From Desulfurococcus amylolyticus Z-533 (GTDB lineage Archaea; Thermoproteota; Thermoprotei_A; Sulfolobales; Desulfurococcaceae), in the NCBI RefSeq assembly GCF_000513855.1, contig NZ_KI911318.1, forward strand, positions 696,484 through 760,483: a stretch of DNA of 64,000 nt, written 5' to 3'. How positions within the stretch are numbered: position 1 is the stretch's first letter; the number at the start of each line of letters is the position of its first letter. The position numbers and the translations under genes were made by a program. Positions 8,898 through 16,867 of the stretch are shown one piece after another. The notes beneath the pieces were generated by a model. The model was not told the DNA's origin. It saw only the letters and a list, made by a program, of their open reading frames with translations, and did no database searches.

Positions 8898-10415
8898 TCA
8901 CTTTTTAATTATTTCCTCAAGCCTGCCGGCATACCTGTTTACCTGCTTCCTCACATATCCCATAAAATATTTGAGGAGGAGCTTTAATGGAGCATGGTAT
9001 GGTTCACTGAAGTAGAACTTGTTCATTATATCCTCAGCCCAGTAAATAGTGTGATTATACATTGCGAGCAATGCATCAATATGCTCATGCTTCAAGTGGT
9101 CGCGTAGAAACCATGTATTATGCTTTAATGCACCCATGGGTACGAAGAACATTGGAACTATTATACTTCTATATGGTTTAAGCCTCTCAATCAACTCGAT
9201 GGTTTTCATGACGTCATCTGGTGTTTCACCAGGGATACCGAGGATTACCGTGGCAGCCGGGATAATCTTGTTTTCATGCATGATCCTGAAGGCATCCTCC
9301 ACTACATTAGGCCACTCCTCGACAGGGTAGGGGCTTGACTTAGCCCTCATTATCTCATGTGCCAGCTTAACGCTTCCAGTCTCAATGCCCACCTCCACCC
9401 CGAGGAACCTACGGTGCTCATTCAACACTAGTTCATTCATTAATTTAGAGATGAGCTTATGGTTTTCCTCAGCGTACTTAACTGCTGCAAGGCTTGCATG
9501 GGACCATGCAAGACTCCTCTTCTCACCTATCCTCTCTAATACCTCGCGGTGAAGCCTTAATATTGGATCAGGTCTAGGTTTCACCCCGTCTGCATGGTAT
9601 AGTAGTACATCCTCGCTATGCAGGATGGTGCCCTTCAACCCGCTCCTTATATTTACATCGATCTCGGCAAGTATCTTCTCAAGAGGAATAAACCTCAATG
9701 GTCTCAGTGTAACACTGCAGAATCTACACCCTCTGGGACAGCCACGCATTATCTCAACCAATCCATTAACACTAGCACCCTTTATAACAGGGATCTCGTT
9801 AACCCCGGGTACATCGCCTGCCCCCACGTACACATAGCGTGGCAACGGCTCATTCCTCAACGCCTTCTCAACAAGCTCTACTACAACCTTCTCTCCCTCT
9901 CCATCAACAATCGTGTCTACTCCCCATTTATCCATTAGTTCCAGCTCGTAGAGCCACTGCCATGCAGCCGGTCCGCCCACTATTATCTTTACCCCTTTCT
10001 CCTTCGCCTTCCTCACAACGGGGCTATTCATGAACCTGATAAAGCTCCTCCTATTAATCGGCTCCATCCCTGTTATGCTCCACCATTCACTGCTTGGAGG
10101 ACCGTATGCAAAGTAATCGTGGTGGCTTAGCATCAGTATCTTCATCGAGTCCAAGTGTTTGTCTATGTGGTCCGGATCGATTATAGCGGCATTGAAGCCT
10201 GCATCCATCAGCACAGCCTCTATCTTTCTCATTCCATAAGGAGCCTCCCTGGGTCTCCCCGCATCATCCACCTTGACCTTGGGTGCTGCCAGCATCATCC
10301 ACAGGGATTCCGGCATAGCTATCGGAGGTCCTGTAGCTATGAATCCCAGGAACTCCTTGCCGTGATGATTACTCATCATTGTTCGATCAGATGTGAGAAC
10401 TATCTCGTACCCCAT
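8898..10415 (-). CDS. Radical SAM protein with B12-binding-like N-terminal region
   Basis: 505 residues from an ATG at 10415, which leaves one base after the upstream stop; an earlier in-frame start would overlap that gene by 29 bases. The cluster-binding motif is CPRGCRFC (C226, C230, C233). The preceding region has a Rossmann-like cobalamin-binding pattern with a VDGEGE motif but no DxHxxG signature. The start (VLTSDRTMMSNHHGKEF) is typical of a conserved archaeal radical SAM family of unknown substrate. It is the last gene of a minus-strand group with the two small genes upstream. Confidence 0.8.
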   Translation of the reverse strand: MGYEIVLTSDRTMMSNHHGKEFLGFIATGPPIAMPESLWMMLAAPKVKVDDAGRPREAPYGMRKIEAVLMDAGFNAAIIDPDHIDKHLDSMKILMLSHHDYFAYGPPSSEWWSITGMEPINRRSFIRFMNSPVVRKAKEKGVKIIVGGPAAWQWLYELELMDKWGVDTIVDGEGEKVVVELVEKALRNEPLPRYVYVGAGDVPGVNEIPVIKGASVNGLVEIMRGCPRGCRFCSVTLRPLRFIPLEKILAEIDVNIRSGLKGTILHSEDVLLYHADGVKPRPDPILRLHREVLERIGEKRSLAWSHASLAAVKYAEENHKLISKLMNELVLNEHRRFLGVEVGIETGSVKLAHEIMRAKSSPYPVEEWPNVVEDAFRIMHENKIIPAATVILGIPGETPDDVMKTIELIERLKPYRSIIVPMFFVPMGALKHNTWFLRDHLKHEHIDALLAMYNHTIYWAEDIMNKFYFSEPYHAPLKLLLKYFMGYVRKQVNRYAGRLEEIIKK

Positions 10416-10416
10416 T

Positions 10417-10767
10417 TCACACGACCTCGAATAATACTTTACCATCTAGCCTTCTCAGTAGCTCTTCGAGGTTATCGCGTGTGGTTAAAACAAGGATGCT
10501 ATCGTTGCAGACATGTTTCTCTAGTAGCTCTAGGGCCTCGCCTCTTGATTCAAGCTCGTATATAATTAATGAGTAGACATGGTTATTCAATATACTATCC
10601 TTTATTAATTCAAGTGGCCTAGTGCGGGCCTCCTTGTGGAGTATCAGGGTTATCCTTCTACCCCCGCTTTTCATGGCATATTTGAGAACAATGTTCTTTA
10701 ACTCCTCCACATTACTGTCGACTGAGTCAACTAGCACGGTTAGTGATTTACCACATTCACTTATCAA
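10417..10767 (-). CDS. Unknown small protein paired with winged-helix regulator
   Basis: 116 residues from a TTG at 10765-10767. This start is chosen because GGAGG lies 8 bases upstream and because it overlaps the regulator gene by only 11 bases; the open frame continues upstream to 10839 but that part is antiparallel to nothing conserved. The protein alternates beta-strand-like (LTVLVDSVDS, RITLILHKE, YSLIIYELE, SILVLTTRD) and helical segments, suggesting an alpha/beta sensor or nucleotide-binding fold. I do not recognise a family. The operon position suggests that it acts with the regulator. Confidence 0.6.
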   Translation of the reverse strand: MISECGKSLTVLVDSVDSNVEELKNIVLKYAMKSGGRRITLILHKEARTRPLELIKDSILNNHVYSLIIYELESRGEALELLEKHVCNDSILVLTTRDNLEELLRRLDGKVLFEVV

Positions 10768-11140
10768 TGAAGCCGCCTCCTTTACGTGCCGCCTTAATAT
10801 TGCTCGCGATCTCCACGAAGTCCCTGATACCGCTTTCATGATGGGCTGCCTCCAGGGCTTCTACTAGTTTCTCTAGGTGCCTCTCCACACGCTTCACGAG
10901 CTCATCGATCTTAGCCTTGTAATAAGCCCGCTTCTTAACGATATTTACCTCTATTAATCCACTCGCCTCGAGCAGCTTCATGAGCTCCGAGGCCCGGCTC
11001 TTGGTGTAACCTGTTGCCTCACATATCTCCCTCAGTGTAAGCGCTTTATTACTGGTTACCAGTATAGCAATTATCCTGGCCGTGTTGGGTTTCAACCCTA
11101 TGGCGTTCAAAAGAGTTATCAGTCCCTTCACAGAGTACAC
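10757..11140 (-). CDS. Winged-helix transcriptional regulator (MarR/TrmB-like)
   Basis: 127 residues. The helix-turn-helix is LTLREICEATGYTKSRASELMKLLEA in type, at about residues 34-59 (key residues T35, R37, E38, S48, R49), with a wing at about 60-72 followed by a charged helix (73-100) that could dimerise. The start is a GTG at 1138-1140 of the 10-11 kb block (11138-11140) and no ATG is available in frame upstream. It leads a three-gene minus-strand group. The effector is unknown. Confidence 0.75.
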   Translation of the reverse strand: MYSVKGLITLLNAIGLKPNTARIIAILVTSNKALTLREICEATGYTKSRASELMKLLEASGLIEVNIVKKRAYYKAKIDELVKRVERHLEKLVEALEAAHHESGIRDFVEIASNIKAARKGGGFIDK

Positions 11141-11521
11141 CTTTGTCCGGTATTTCCCGAACGATCAGTATGTATAGAAAAGTTAATAAGCTTCTTCACC
11201 TGGTAAAGCATTAAGCGTTTCCTCTCTAATGATGTTTCTAGAGTCTTTAAGACCTAGGTCTAGTAGTTTCAGGAGTTTGTGTTTCTGTCATGGTTCTCCA
11301 TACTGAGAATTCCTTATTCTACAAACAAAGAATGGGGCATAAAAGAAGAAATCAAGAAAAAGAAAAACTTGTTGCTGAGTTAGTTTACTTGCTCGTTGAC
11401 TAGCTGGTGTATTGATTGGTTCGTGTTTTTAAGTATCTTAATGAGGGGGGCAGAAACGTTTATTAAGGTCATTGAGGAAATTTTATAGACAGTTGGGATC
11501 GAATGTTGGAGAGGTTGTTGA

Positions 11522-11704
11522 AGCCTGCGGGGCGATGGGAGCGCTGCTCCAAGCCCCGCGGGGCTACTCGTAGATGGGAGCCCCGTGCCGTTGGGCTCGA
11601 CAGCCGCCCATGAACCCACGGTGATAGCACGTGACCTGTGGGCGAGGCGGAAGTCCCTACACCTGATCATGAACGGATGTAAAGTAATCGAAATGAAGGT
11701 GTAG
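11522..11704 (+). pseudogene. Remnant of tnpB-type transposase C-terminus
   Basis: An open frame without a start codon, bounded upstream by TGA at 11519. It contains the peptide GSPVPLGSTAAHEPTV and then ARDLWARRKSLHLIMN. The same kind of peptide, SPVPLGSAAAHEPV, occurs in the remnant at 30780-30932 on the other strand. In archaeal IS200/IS605-type elements the tail of tnpB after the zinc ribbon has this sort of Gly/Pro-rich composition, and the DNA here also overlaps the region that forms the guide-RNA scaffold. The assignment to tnpB is inferred; the repeat relationship is seen directly. Confidence 0.5.
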
Positions 11705-11893
11705 GGACAAACGGTTTCTAGGGTTAGTGACTTAGGTCTTAGGAGGCTAGAAAGAGACTGTTTATTGTTTCTTTTGGAGATTCTTTATTTAGGTAATGAG
11801 CCGAGAAGTTAACTTCACTAAAGTAAAGTTAAGTGTATTAGCTACACCATCGCAAACCCGAACACCCCCTACTAAGCTAGGGGCTAGTAGGTC

Positions 11894-12130
11894 TCCATCT
11901 AGTGGATCACCCACTCCCCGCTGCTGATGCCCTACACGTCCTTCTACGCAGATCTACGTTGAAACGAGCTCACACCGAGCTTGCCATCTAGCGCCTCACC
12001 CAGCACTGCTAGCGGGTCCGGCGGTCTGGGGCTCTCCACCTAGTGCCTCGATGCCATCAAATACGTGCCTAGCGGCTCAAGGGGTAGCCCCATCGGAGGT
12101 GCCCGCCTAGCCGTCCAGGGTCTGGCGCCT
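11894..12130. repeat. CTAG-rich degenerate repeats in GC-rich gene-free DNA
   Basis: Between the winged-helix gene and the first ribbon-helix-helix gene (11141-12413) no intact gene is seen. This stretch carries at least five loosely repeated units of the form YCTAGYGSMTCA (near 11894, 11988, 12041, 12068 and 12107), in DNA that is clearly richer in G+C than its surroundings. Both strands are broken by stops because CTAG occurs so often. It may be a decayed gene or a protein-binding region. Confidence 0.35.
11946..11964 (+). repeat. Copy 1 of island repeat ACGCAGATCTACGTTGAAA
   Basis: 19-base sequence that matches 18 of 19 bases of 21083-21101, in the same orientation and 9.1 kb away. In both places CTAGTGGATC lies upstream (52 and 76 bases). 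The first 14 bases form a near palindrome here and a perfect one in copy 2. The copies bracket the glycosylation and regulator genes. Confidence 0.5.
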
Positions 12131-12413
12131 AATCGAGGCGGTCCAGCTAGTCCACGCCCTTCGGCCTTGCCCATATTTCGGTTAAAGGTTATTAGGCGAG
12201 ATGAAAGAATATTATTCTTTCATTCTTGTAGATTTCAAAAACAAAAAGGGAAATGAAGCCGCTACTTGCGGTACCTCTCCCTCTCCATCATCTTTGGGCA
12301 CCGAGACCTTCTCCTCCTCCGTGATGGCCCTGTAGAACTGTGGTATCGAACCTTGGGTGCATATTCCCCTAGTTGCTGAGGAGTCGGATATCGATTGATG
12401 GTGACATAGCATG

Positions 12414-12702
12414 TTAAGGAGGTCTATAATACGGATAGTATGGGTAGTAGGGTGGATAGTACGGTGGTTCGATCCGAGACTCTTCTTTCTTCTTAAGGCA
12501 CTCTCCATGGCACCAGTACTTGAAGGCGTCGAGAAGCACCTCCTTTATCACTTCAACATAGCTCTTGACTGCACCCCTCCCCCATTCTGAGCTTGTCTAG
12601 GAACTCCTTCAGCTCCTTGTTCACCCTAACTCCAACTGCAGGATATCTTTCGTTATATCTTACATAGCTTGGAGGATAGCGCCTTTTCCGCCGTCCGACC
12701 AT
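12414..12702 (-). pseudogene. Ribbon-helix-helix protein gene with one-base frameshift
   Basis: The ATG at 12702 follows GGTGACC and opens a basic N-terminus (MVGRRKRRYPPSYVRYNERY) and a strand-helix AVGVRVNKELKEFLDKLR, as in CopG/Arc-type DNA-binding proteins. The frame is lost in a G-run (plus-strand CCCC at 12574-12577). Removing one base restores reading into GAVKSYVEVIKEVLLDAFKY and a tail made almost entirely of Pro and Tyr (PPYYPPYYPYYPYYRPP), ending with TAA at 12414. The repaired protein would be 95 residues. It could be a true pseudogene, a homopolymer sequencing error, or a slippage site. Confidence 0.6.
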
Positions 12703-12800
12703 GGTCACCAATACCTCACTATATGTAAACTATATAGAAACTACTTAAAACCGCATGAACTAGTCGGGCCGACCCGACTAGTAGGTGCTCACATCATAGA

Positions 12801-13010
12801 TCAGCCCGTGTACCTCCCCCTCTCTATCGCCTTCACCATCTCATTCACCGTGAAGCGAAGGCAGAGTCGTACGGCCTCACTCACGGTCGGCTCCCTGATC
12901 TTGCCGAGCGCGTAGAGGTACTGGGCCAGCTTCTCGACCAGCTCCTTCTCCTCCCTAGACACCCTGACGCTTATCGTGACCAAGCCCTCCCACCAATCCT
13001 CCACCCTCAT
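12801..13010 (-). CDS. Ribbon-helix-helix DNA-binding protein
   Basis: 69 residues. The strand VTISVRVSREEKELV (about 11-25) is followed by two helices, the second being TVSEAVRLCLRF (about 42-53), which is the layout of CopG/Arc proteins that dimerise through the strand and bind the major groove. Such small regulators are common on archaeal plasmids, viruses and integrated elements. It lies next to a second, frameshifted member of the same fold class, which supports a mobile or formerly mobile segment. Confidence 0.68.
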   Translation of the reverse strand: MRVEDWWEGLVTISVRVSREEKELVEKLAQYLYALGKIREPTVSEAVRLCLRFTVNEMVKAIERGRYTG

Positions 13011-13211
13011 AGGCGCTTATAAGTTCGTAGTACGGGACGTGGTGCATGGTCTCCAGCGACGTGTTACACCCGTCCCCGAGGGGTTCCGTGCAGACCCTAC
13101 GCGTTTCATGAGAACGTCTTACGGCGTTTATGGGTTAGTATTGCGGAGCTGTCTCACAAAACCCTATTAGCGCGTTTCTTCATCCTCTTATCAGAAGCGG
13201 GGGAACGGAAC

Positions 13212-13969
13212 GTGAAGGTTCCATCATTTAGTTGTGGGGTTAACCAGGTTAATAAGCATTCCACCCGTGTCAGTGATGGACGGAGCCAGTTCCTCGGGGA
13301 CCTGGAGCACAGCGTTCTTAGGGCATTCGCCGAATCGGGCCTCACCCAGATGTCGTTCTCGGATATCGTCTCGAGCGTTGGGCGCGGTAAGAGGCCCGTC
13401 TGGACGGCGCTGAGCAGGCTGGTCCGTAGGGGGCTCCTGGCCAAGGCCTCCAGGGGTATGTACAGGATAACCGATCTGGGCGTGAGGGCGCTCGCATCGA
13501 TGCCCGTCAGGAGGCTCTCCAGGATTGCTAGGCAGTTCAGTGATGGACAGGCCGATGGAACTAGGGTTCCAGGCGCTTCCCCCGACCGCCCCTTAGGCTA
13601 TGCGGGCAACTGCCCCAGCGGCCCCCTCCTAGGCCCTCCGTCCTGGGACCCTTCTTCGACAACGCCAGGTACCACGCAAACGGGGCTTACCGCCAGCTCG
13701 GCAGGGGTTCATTAGCTGGTTGGGGCGTTTTTGTCAACGCTGATCGCGTATCCTACTTCGAGGCCACGTGCGTCGTCAAGGGGATTATGATAGACGGCCA
13801 GGTCGTTATTTACTCGAATCCTGAGGACCTCGGCCGCTTCGGACCCTGTTGCAGGGTCGAGTGGAGGCCCCCGAGGGGCTACGTCAAGCTCAACGGCGTC
13901 TCATCGACCCTCAGGTTCTCGAATGAGGTGTTCTCGAACGCCTTCAAGGCGATTGCAACAGTCCCCTAG
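13212..13969 (+). pseudogene. Winged-helix protein gene with frameshift in GC-rich DNA
   Basis: The first part (13212 to about 13620) encodes a winged helix: MSFSDIVSSVGRGKRPVWTA, then LSRLVRRGLLAKASRGMYRI, then LTDLGVRAL-like wing residues. The frame then turns into low-complexity Pro/Thr sequence. A frame shifted by two bases picks up a protein-like stretch from about 13640 (LGPFFDNARYHANGAY, then VVIYSNPEDLGRFGPCC, then GYVKLNGVSSTLRFSNEVF) and ends at TAG 13967. The coding DNA is much richer in G+C than the neighbouring genes. After the TAG yet another frame (RLPARRISRLFGWISWVW) looks coding for about 30 codons. The gene therefore seems transferred and decaying; its family is not recognised beyond the helix-turn-helix. 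Confidence 0.5.
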
Positions 13970-14250
13970 GGGAGCGCCTGCCCGCCAGGAGGATCTCGAG
14001 GCTGTTCGGCTGGATCTCGTGGGTCTGGGGAATGCCTACTAGGGGCTTGCGTCCTAGTTGGGGTGCTTGAATGTTGATTGACCCAGCTGTCAAACATCTG
14101 CCTAGCTATTTGCTGAGCCTGCTGTTGAGGCTGAAGCTGAACCTCCGTCAGCTTCTTATTTAGTTGAGAAACCTTTCTCGAATAATATACGATAACTACT
14201 ATTAGGACTATGAGGATAGTGGACTGCATAGACGTATTTTCTATTACCAC
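13966..14250 (-). CDS. Small membrane-anchored protein, possibly truncated COG4741-like
   Basis: 94 residues. One N-terminal membrane segment (STILIVLIVVIVYYS, about 10-24) is followed by a Gln-rich helix QARQMFDSW-like (AQQIARQMFDSWVNQH). This TM-plus-helix layout resembles the start of archaeal membrane-anchored Holliday-junction-resolvase-like proteins, but the nuclease domain is missing. The last 30 residues are Pro/Arg-rich and read antisense through the end of the decayed GC-rich gene, so the true stop may have been lost. A second ATG seven codons in (14229) is an alternative start. Confidence 0.35.
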   Translation of the reverse strand: MVIENTSMQSTILIVLIVVIVYYSRKVSQLNKKLTEVQLQPQQQAQQIARQMFDSWVNQHSSTPTRTQAPSRHSPDPRDPAEQPRDPPGGQALP

Positions 14251-14251
14251 G

Positions 14252-14340
14252 CCTGTGCTCCTCGTACTAAGAAACTTCCTTACCGCACCTTGGGCACACG
14301 TCCCTACCCGACTGGGATCCTGCCATCCCGCATTCCCAAC
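14252..14340 (-). pseudogene. Zinc-ribbon fragment
   Basis: Upstream of the membrane-anchored reading frame the minus strand encodes ICWECGMAGSQSG and then RDVCPRCGKEVS followed by TAG. This is a complete CxxC-x11-CxxC zinc ribbon, but the open frame has no ATG, GTG or well-placed TTG start with a ribosome binding site. It is best read as the tail of a lost gene, perhaps of the small single-domain DNA-binding proteins common in archaeal mobile elements. Confidence 0.35.
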
Positions 14341-14368
14341 AAATTTGCGTAAAGGGGCTAATAAGCTT

Positions 14369-14390
14369 TTCTACGCATTTTTGCGTAGAA
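14369..14390. repeat. Hairpin with TTCTACGCA / TGCGTAGAA arms
   Basis: A perfect 9-bp inverted repeat around a TTTT loop, with a third GCGTA copy 24 bases to the left (14347). It contains the same ACGCA core as the two long island repeats and lies just upstream of the zinc-ribbon fragment, so it could be an operator; this is inference. Confidence 0.45.
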
Positions 14391-14507
14391 GATGCGATAG
14401 GCAAAAAGCTTCCGACAATGCTAAGCAGCTTGTCTAAGAGTAACTAACTCACGTCCTTGTGTGTACCAGGTGCAATGTAGATTCAATGGAGAAGCTGATT
14501 AGAGATG

Positions 14508-14777
14508 CTAAGCATCTGCGTTACTGCTCAACACCTGTAGAGTGTTGTGGCAATGGGTGGAGGCAAACACTTCTGCAGCTATAGTGCTGCATACCCTGTT
14601 CCATGGTGTTTGCTCTTTGGTCGTCTTCAAGCTGCTTTGCAACGCCATTAATGGCATTCTTGCCAAGACCTTGTCCAGCCATCTAACTAAAACCGCCATC
14701 ATCTTGCCATCATAAACGGGCTTAAAGCCCTGCAACATGAAGTATTCTGCAAGCCAGTAGCCAAATGGCCACCACAT
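14508..14777 (-). pseudogene. Decayed reading frame of unknown family
   Basis: The frame begins MWWPFGYWLAEYFMLQGFKP and has 89 codons, but its second half looks non-coding, while the frame shifted by one base reads NAINGVAKQLEDDQ and then RANTMEQGMQHY to a TAA, which looks more like protein. Upstream of the ATG the same frame continues as a Cys-rich stretch (CCTRCRCAIIDRC) back to a TGA with no start. This pattern suggests a frameshifted gene for a Cys-rich, partly hydrophobic protein. No family is recognised. Confidence 0.3.
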
Positions 14778-14933
14778 ATCCTTACATCTATCGATGATCG
14801 CGCATCTACATCGAGTGCAGCATCCACGTCATTTCCTAATAGCATAACGCTTTAAATGGAGTTGAGGTTTTCGCACATCCTTATGCCCCACGCAGACGTA
14901 GAACTTTGCTCCTCAGGTTCTATCTTCAGCTCA

Positions 14934-14959
14934 TTTTCCACATAAATTTATGTGGAAAA
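14934..14959. repeat. Perfect 26-bp palindrome in the glycosylation operon's 3' flank
   Basis: The arms TTTTCCACATAAA and TTTATGTGGAAAA meet with no spacer. The site is in gene-free DNA (14778-15084) 126 bases beyond the stop of the GT4 gene. It could be a bidirectional terminator hairpin, a protein-binding site or a scar of insertion. No other feature is seen in this gap. Confidence 0.7.
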
Positions 14960-15084
14960 CATACCACTAGGCCATAGGCACTTCTGAAAGCTGTGTTTCC
15001 AGCAACAACCGCCGGGCGGAAGCGGAGGTTCTAAGCATCTCTACAATGCAGAAGGCCTTAATCAAAACATATGAATTTAGCTAC

Positions 15085-16179
15085 CTATTCAACATGCCAT
15101 GTTGCTTTACCCGTAAGCAAGGTGTTAATGACTTCAAGCCACCTTTCAGCCACGGCCTTGACGTCGAACTCTAAAGCCCTCTCCCTACACCTAGACCTCA
15201 TCCAAGAGGGGTAGCCATCCCTCCACAACCTAACAGCGAGCTCAACGAGCTCATCATCGCCATTAGCGAGCCAACCTGTAACACCGTTAACAACAGTCTC
15301 GCTAGGGCCCTGCTTATTGTATGTCAGAACCGGAGTGCCGCATGCCATGCTCTCAACAGGTATATAGCCGAAGGGCTCATGGGTGAAGGTGAGTAACGTA
15401 AATAGCGCATTCGAATAAAGATCTATGAGCTCCTCGTCGCTTACGTGACCTAGGAATTCTACGTTGGGGTGATTGAGGAGGTAGCTGGGGATGTAGGGAG
15501 TCTTGGAGCCAAAAGCCTTAATCCTAACGCCAGCGTTGGCAATGGATTTGAGTATGGAGTGCTTCGTCTCCTTCCCGAGGTAGGTGAGCACATAGTCTTG
15601 GGAAGGTGTAGAGGTGGTGGGCTTAAATTGGGAGCAGTCCAAGGGCGGGTATATGATGCCGTCAACCCTAATGCCCCAGCCCCTATACATGCTGGCGCAG
15701 AACCTGCTATTTGCGATGAAGAGTCTAGACCGCTTCCTGATTTCTTGATTAAAGCCCTTATCGCGCTTAACCAGGAGGGGTCTAGCGAGCCTGTAGGCGA
15801 ATCTATAGATCCACTTCAGCTCAGGACGCATGTCGTCAATAGCCCTGGTAATAGGGCCTTGGGCGTAGTAGATATGAGCATCAGCTAAGAAGCATTGAGA
15901 GAAGTTCACAACCACGTCATCAGCATTTCCTAGTCTGAGCTCCGATCTTCTGAGCCAGGCCTCGAAGGTTAGTAGTGAGCCTGAGAGGAGGTAGTGCTTA
16001 CCTAAGTTCATCACATTAAAGTTATAAGACCTAAGCTCTTTGTTGACGTCTTCGCTCACATATGGCGACGTAAAAATTATGTCATATCCTTTACTGCCCA
16101 GCTCTCTAGCTATTAAAAATGGGGGTCTCAAGGAACTATATATGCTTTCTAATGGATCAGTCAAAAAGATTATCCGCAC
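15085..16179 (-). CDS. Glycosyltransferase family 4 (GT-B fold)
   Basis: 364 residues from a GTG at 16177-16179, chosen because GGTGGGGG lies 7 bases upstream; an upstream GTG at 16203 would overlap the preceding gene by 34 bases instead of 10. The donor-binding motif is E-x7-E type: EPFGYIPVESMACGTPVLTY (near residue 270). The N-terminal domain has the Rossmann start RIIFLTDPLES. Such enzymes transfer sugars from nucleotide donors to lipid or protein acceptors, fitting a role in N-glycan or surface polysaccharide synthesis with the genes upstream. The acceptor is unknown. It is the last gene of the island's glycosylation operon. Confidence 0.85.
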   Translation of the reverse strand: MRIIFLTDPLESIYSSLRPPFLIARELGSKGYDIIFTSPYVSEDVNKELRSYNFNVMNLGKHYLLSGSLLTFEAWLRRSELRLGNADDVVVNFSQCFLADAHIYYAQGPITRAIDDMRPELKWIYRFAYRLARPLLVKRDKGFNQEIRKRSRLFIANSRFCASMYRGWGIRVDGIIYPPLDCSQFKPTTSTPSQDYVLTYLGKETKHSILKSIANAGVRIKAFGSKTPYIPSYLLNHPNVEFLGHVSDEELIDLYSNALFTLLTFTHEPFGYIPVESMACGTPVLTYNKQGPSETVVNGVTGWLANGDDELVELAVRLWRDGYPSWMRSRCRERALEFDVKAVAERWLEVINTLLTGKATWHVE

Positions 16180-16862
16180 TGGATGTCCCCCACCTTGTTC
16201 CACGCTATGAGAACATAGCCGCTCTCCAAGTGGTTTGGCACGCCATAAATCACGAAGTACCTGTTGAGGAGATGGGGCGGTATTGGAAGGAGAAGCTCTC
16301 TAATTACGAAGACGTTATTAAAGGCTCGTTTGAAGGCTTCCTCGGCTTCATGCGGCTTACGCAAGTTGATATGTGTTCTCTCCCCTCCAAGAAGATCGTA
16401 AGCGAGCCTTACTAAAGTTCTTGATTCAGCAGTGATTATAACCACCCCTCCCTCCCTTAGCGTCCTCCACAAACTTAGAATAAACCTGCCTGCATTTGGG
16501 AGGTGCTCAAATACCTTGAAGGCAACTATCAAATCAAACGAGCAGGGGGCAAAGGGCATCGAAAGGGCATCGGCCTGCACAAATTCTAGCTTCGGGTTCA
16601 CCCTCTTAGCCACCCCTATAACCTCAGATATGTCCAGTCCCACTGCTTCATAGCCAAGCGAGGCAAGCCACCTAGTTGTCACTCCAAGTGCACAGCCTAC
16701 ATCTAATGCCCTCTTCCCCCGACCATCAAGCATGTTTACTCCAACAACGGAGCTAGCCCTCCTAAGGACATCTTCATAGAGCCTTACAATAGCACGCCAC
16801 GTCCTAAAGCGATATCCGAAGTATGTTAGCCTTCGAAAGTACTCCTCATTAAAGCTGCTCAT
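16170..16862 (-). CDS. SAM-dependent methyltransferase (class I)
   Basis: 230 residues from an ATG at 16862, chosen because GGTGAG lies 5 bases upstream and the preceding gene stops 5 bases before. Motif I is ALDVGCALGVTTRWLA, motif II VGLDIS, and the post-II segment reads FVQADALSMPFAPCSFDLI, all typical of Methyltransf_11/25 proteins. In glycosylation clusters these enzymes methylate sugars. It overlaps the GT4 gene by 10 bases. Confidence 0.83.
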   Translation of the reverse strand: MSSFNEEYFRRLTYFGYRFRTWRAIVRLYEDVLRRASSVVGVNMLDGRGKRALDVGCALGVTTRWLASLGYEAVGLDISEVIGVAKRVNPKLEFVQADALSMPFAPCSFDLIVAFKVFEHLPNAGRFILSLWRTLREGGVVIITAESRTLVRLAYDLLGGERTHINLRKPHEAEEAFKRAFNNVFVIRELLLPIPPHLLNRYFVIYGVPNHLESGYVLIAWNKVGDIQCG

Positions 16863-16867
16863 CGCTC

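Noticed and set aside
9618-9938. 106-codon plus-strand frame inside the radical SAM gene
   Set aside because: It is antisense to a well-supported conserved gene and has no protein-family features.
11380-11670. A 96-codon minus-strand frame across the tnpB-tail remnant
   Set aside because: It is antisense to the stretch whose plus-strand peptide recurs at 30780; its own peptide has low-complexity sequence and no good start signal.
12065-12256. 63-codon plus-strand frame in the CTAG-rich block
   Set aside because: Composition is biased by G+C, there is no ribosome binding site and no recognisable fold.
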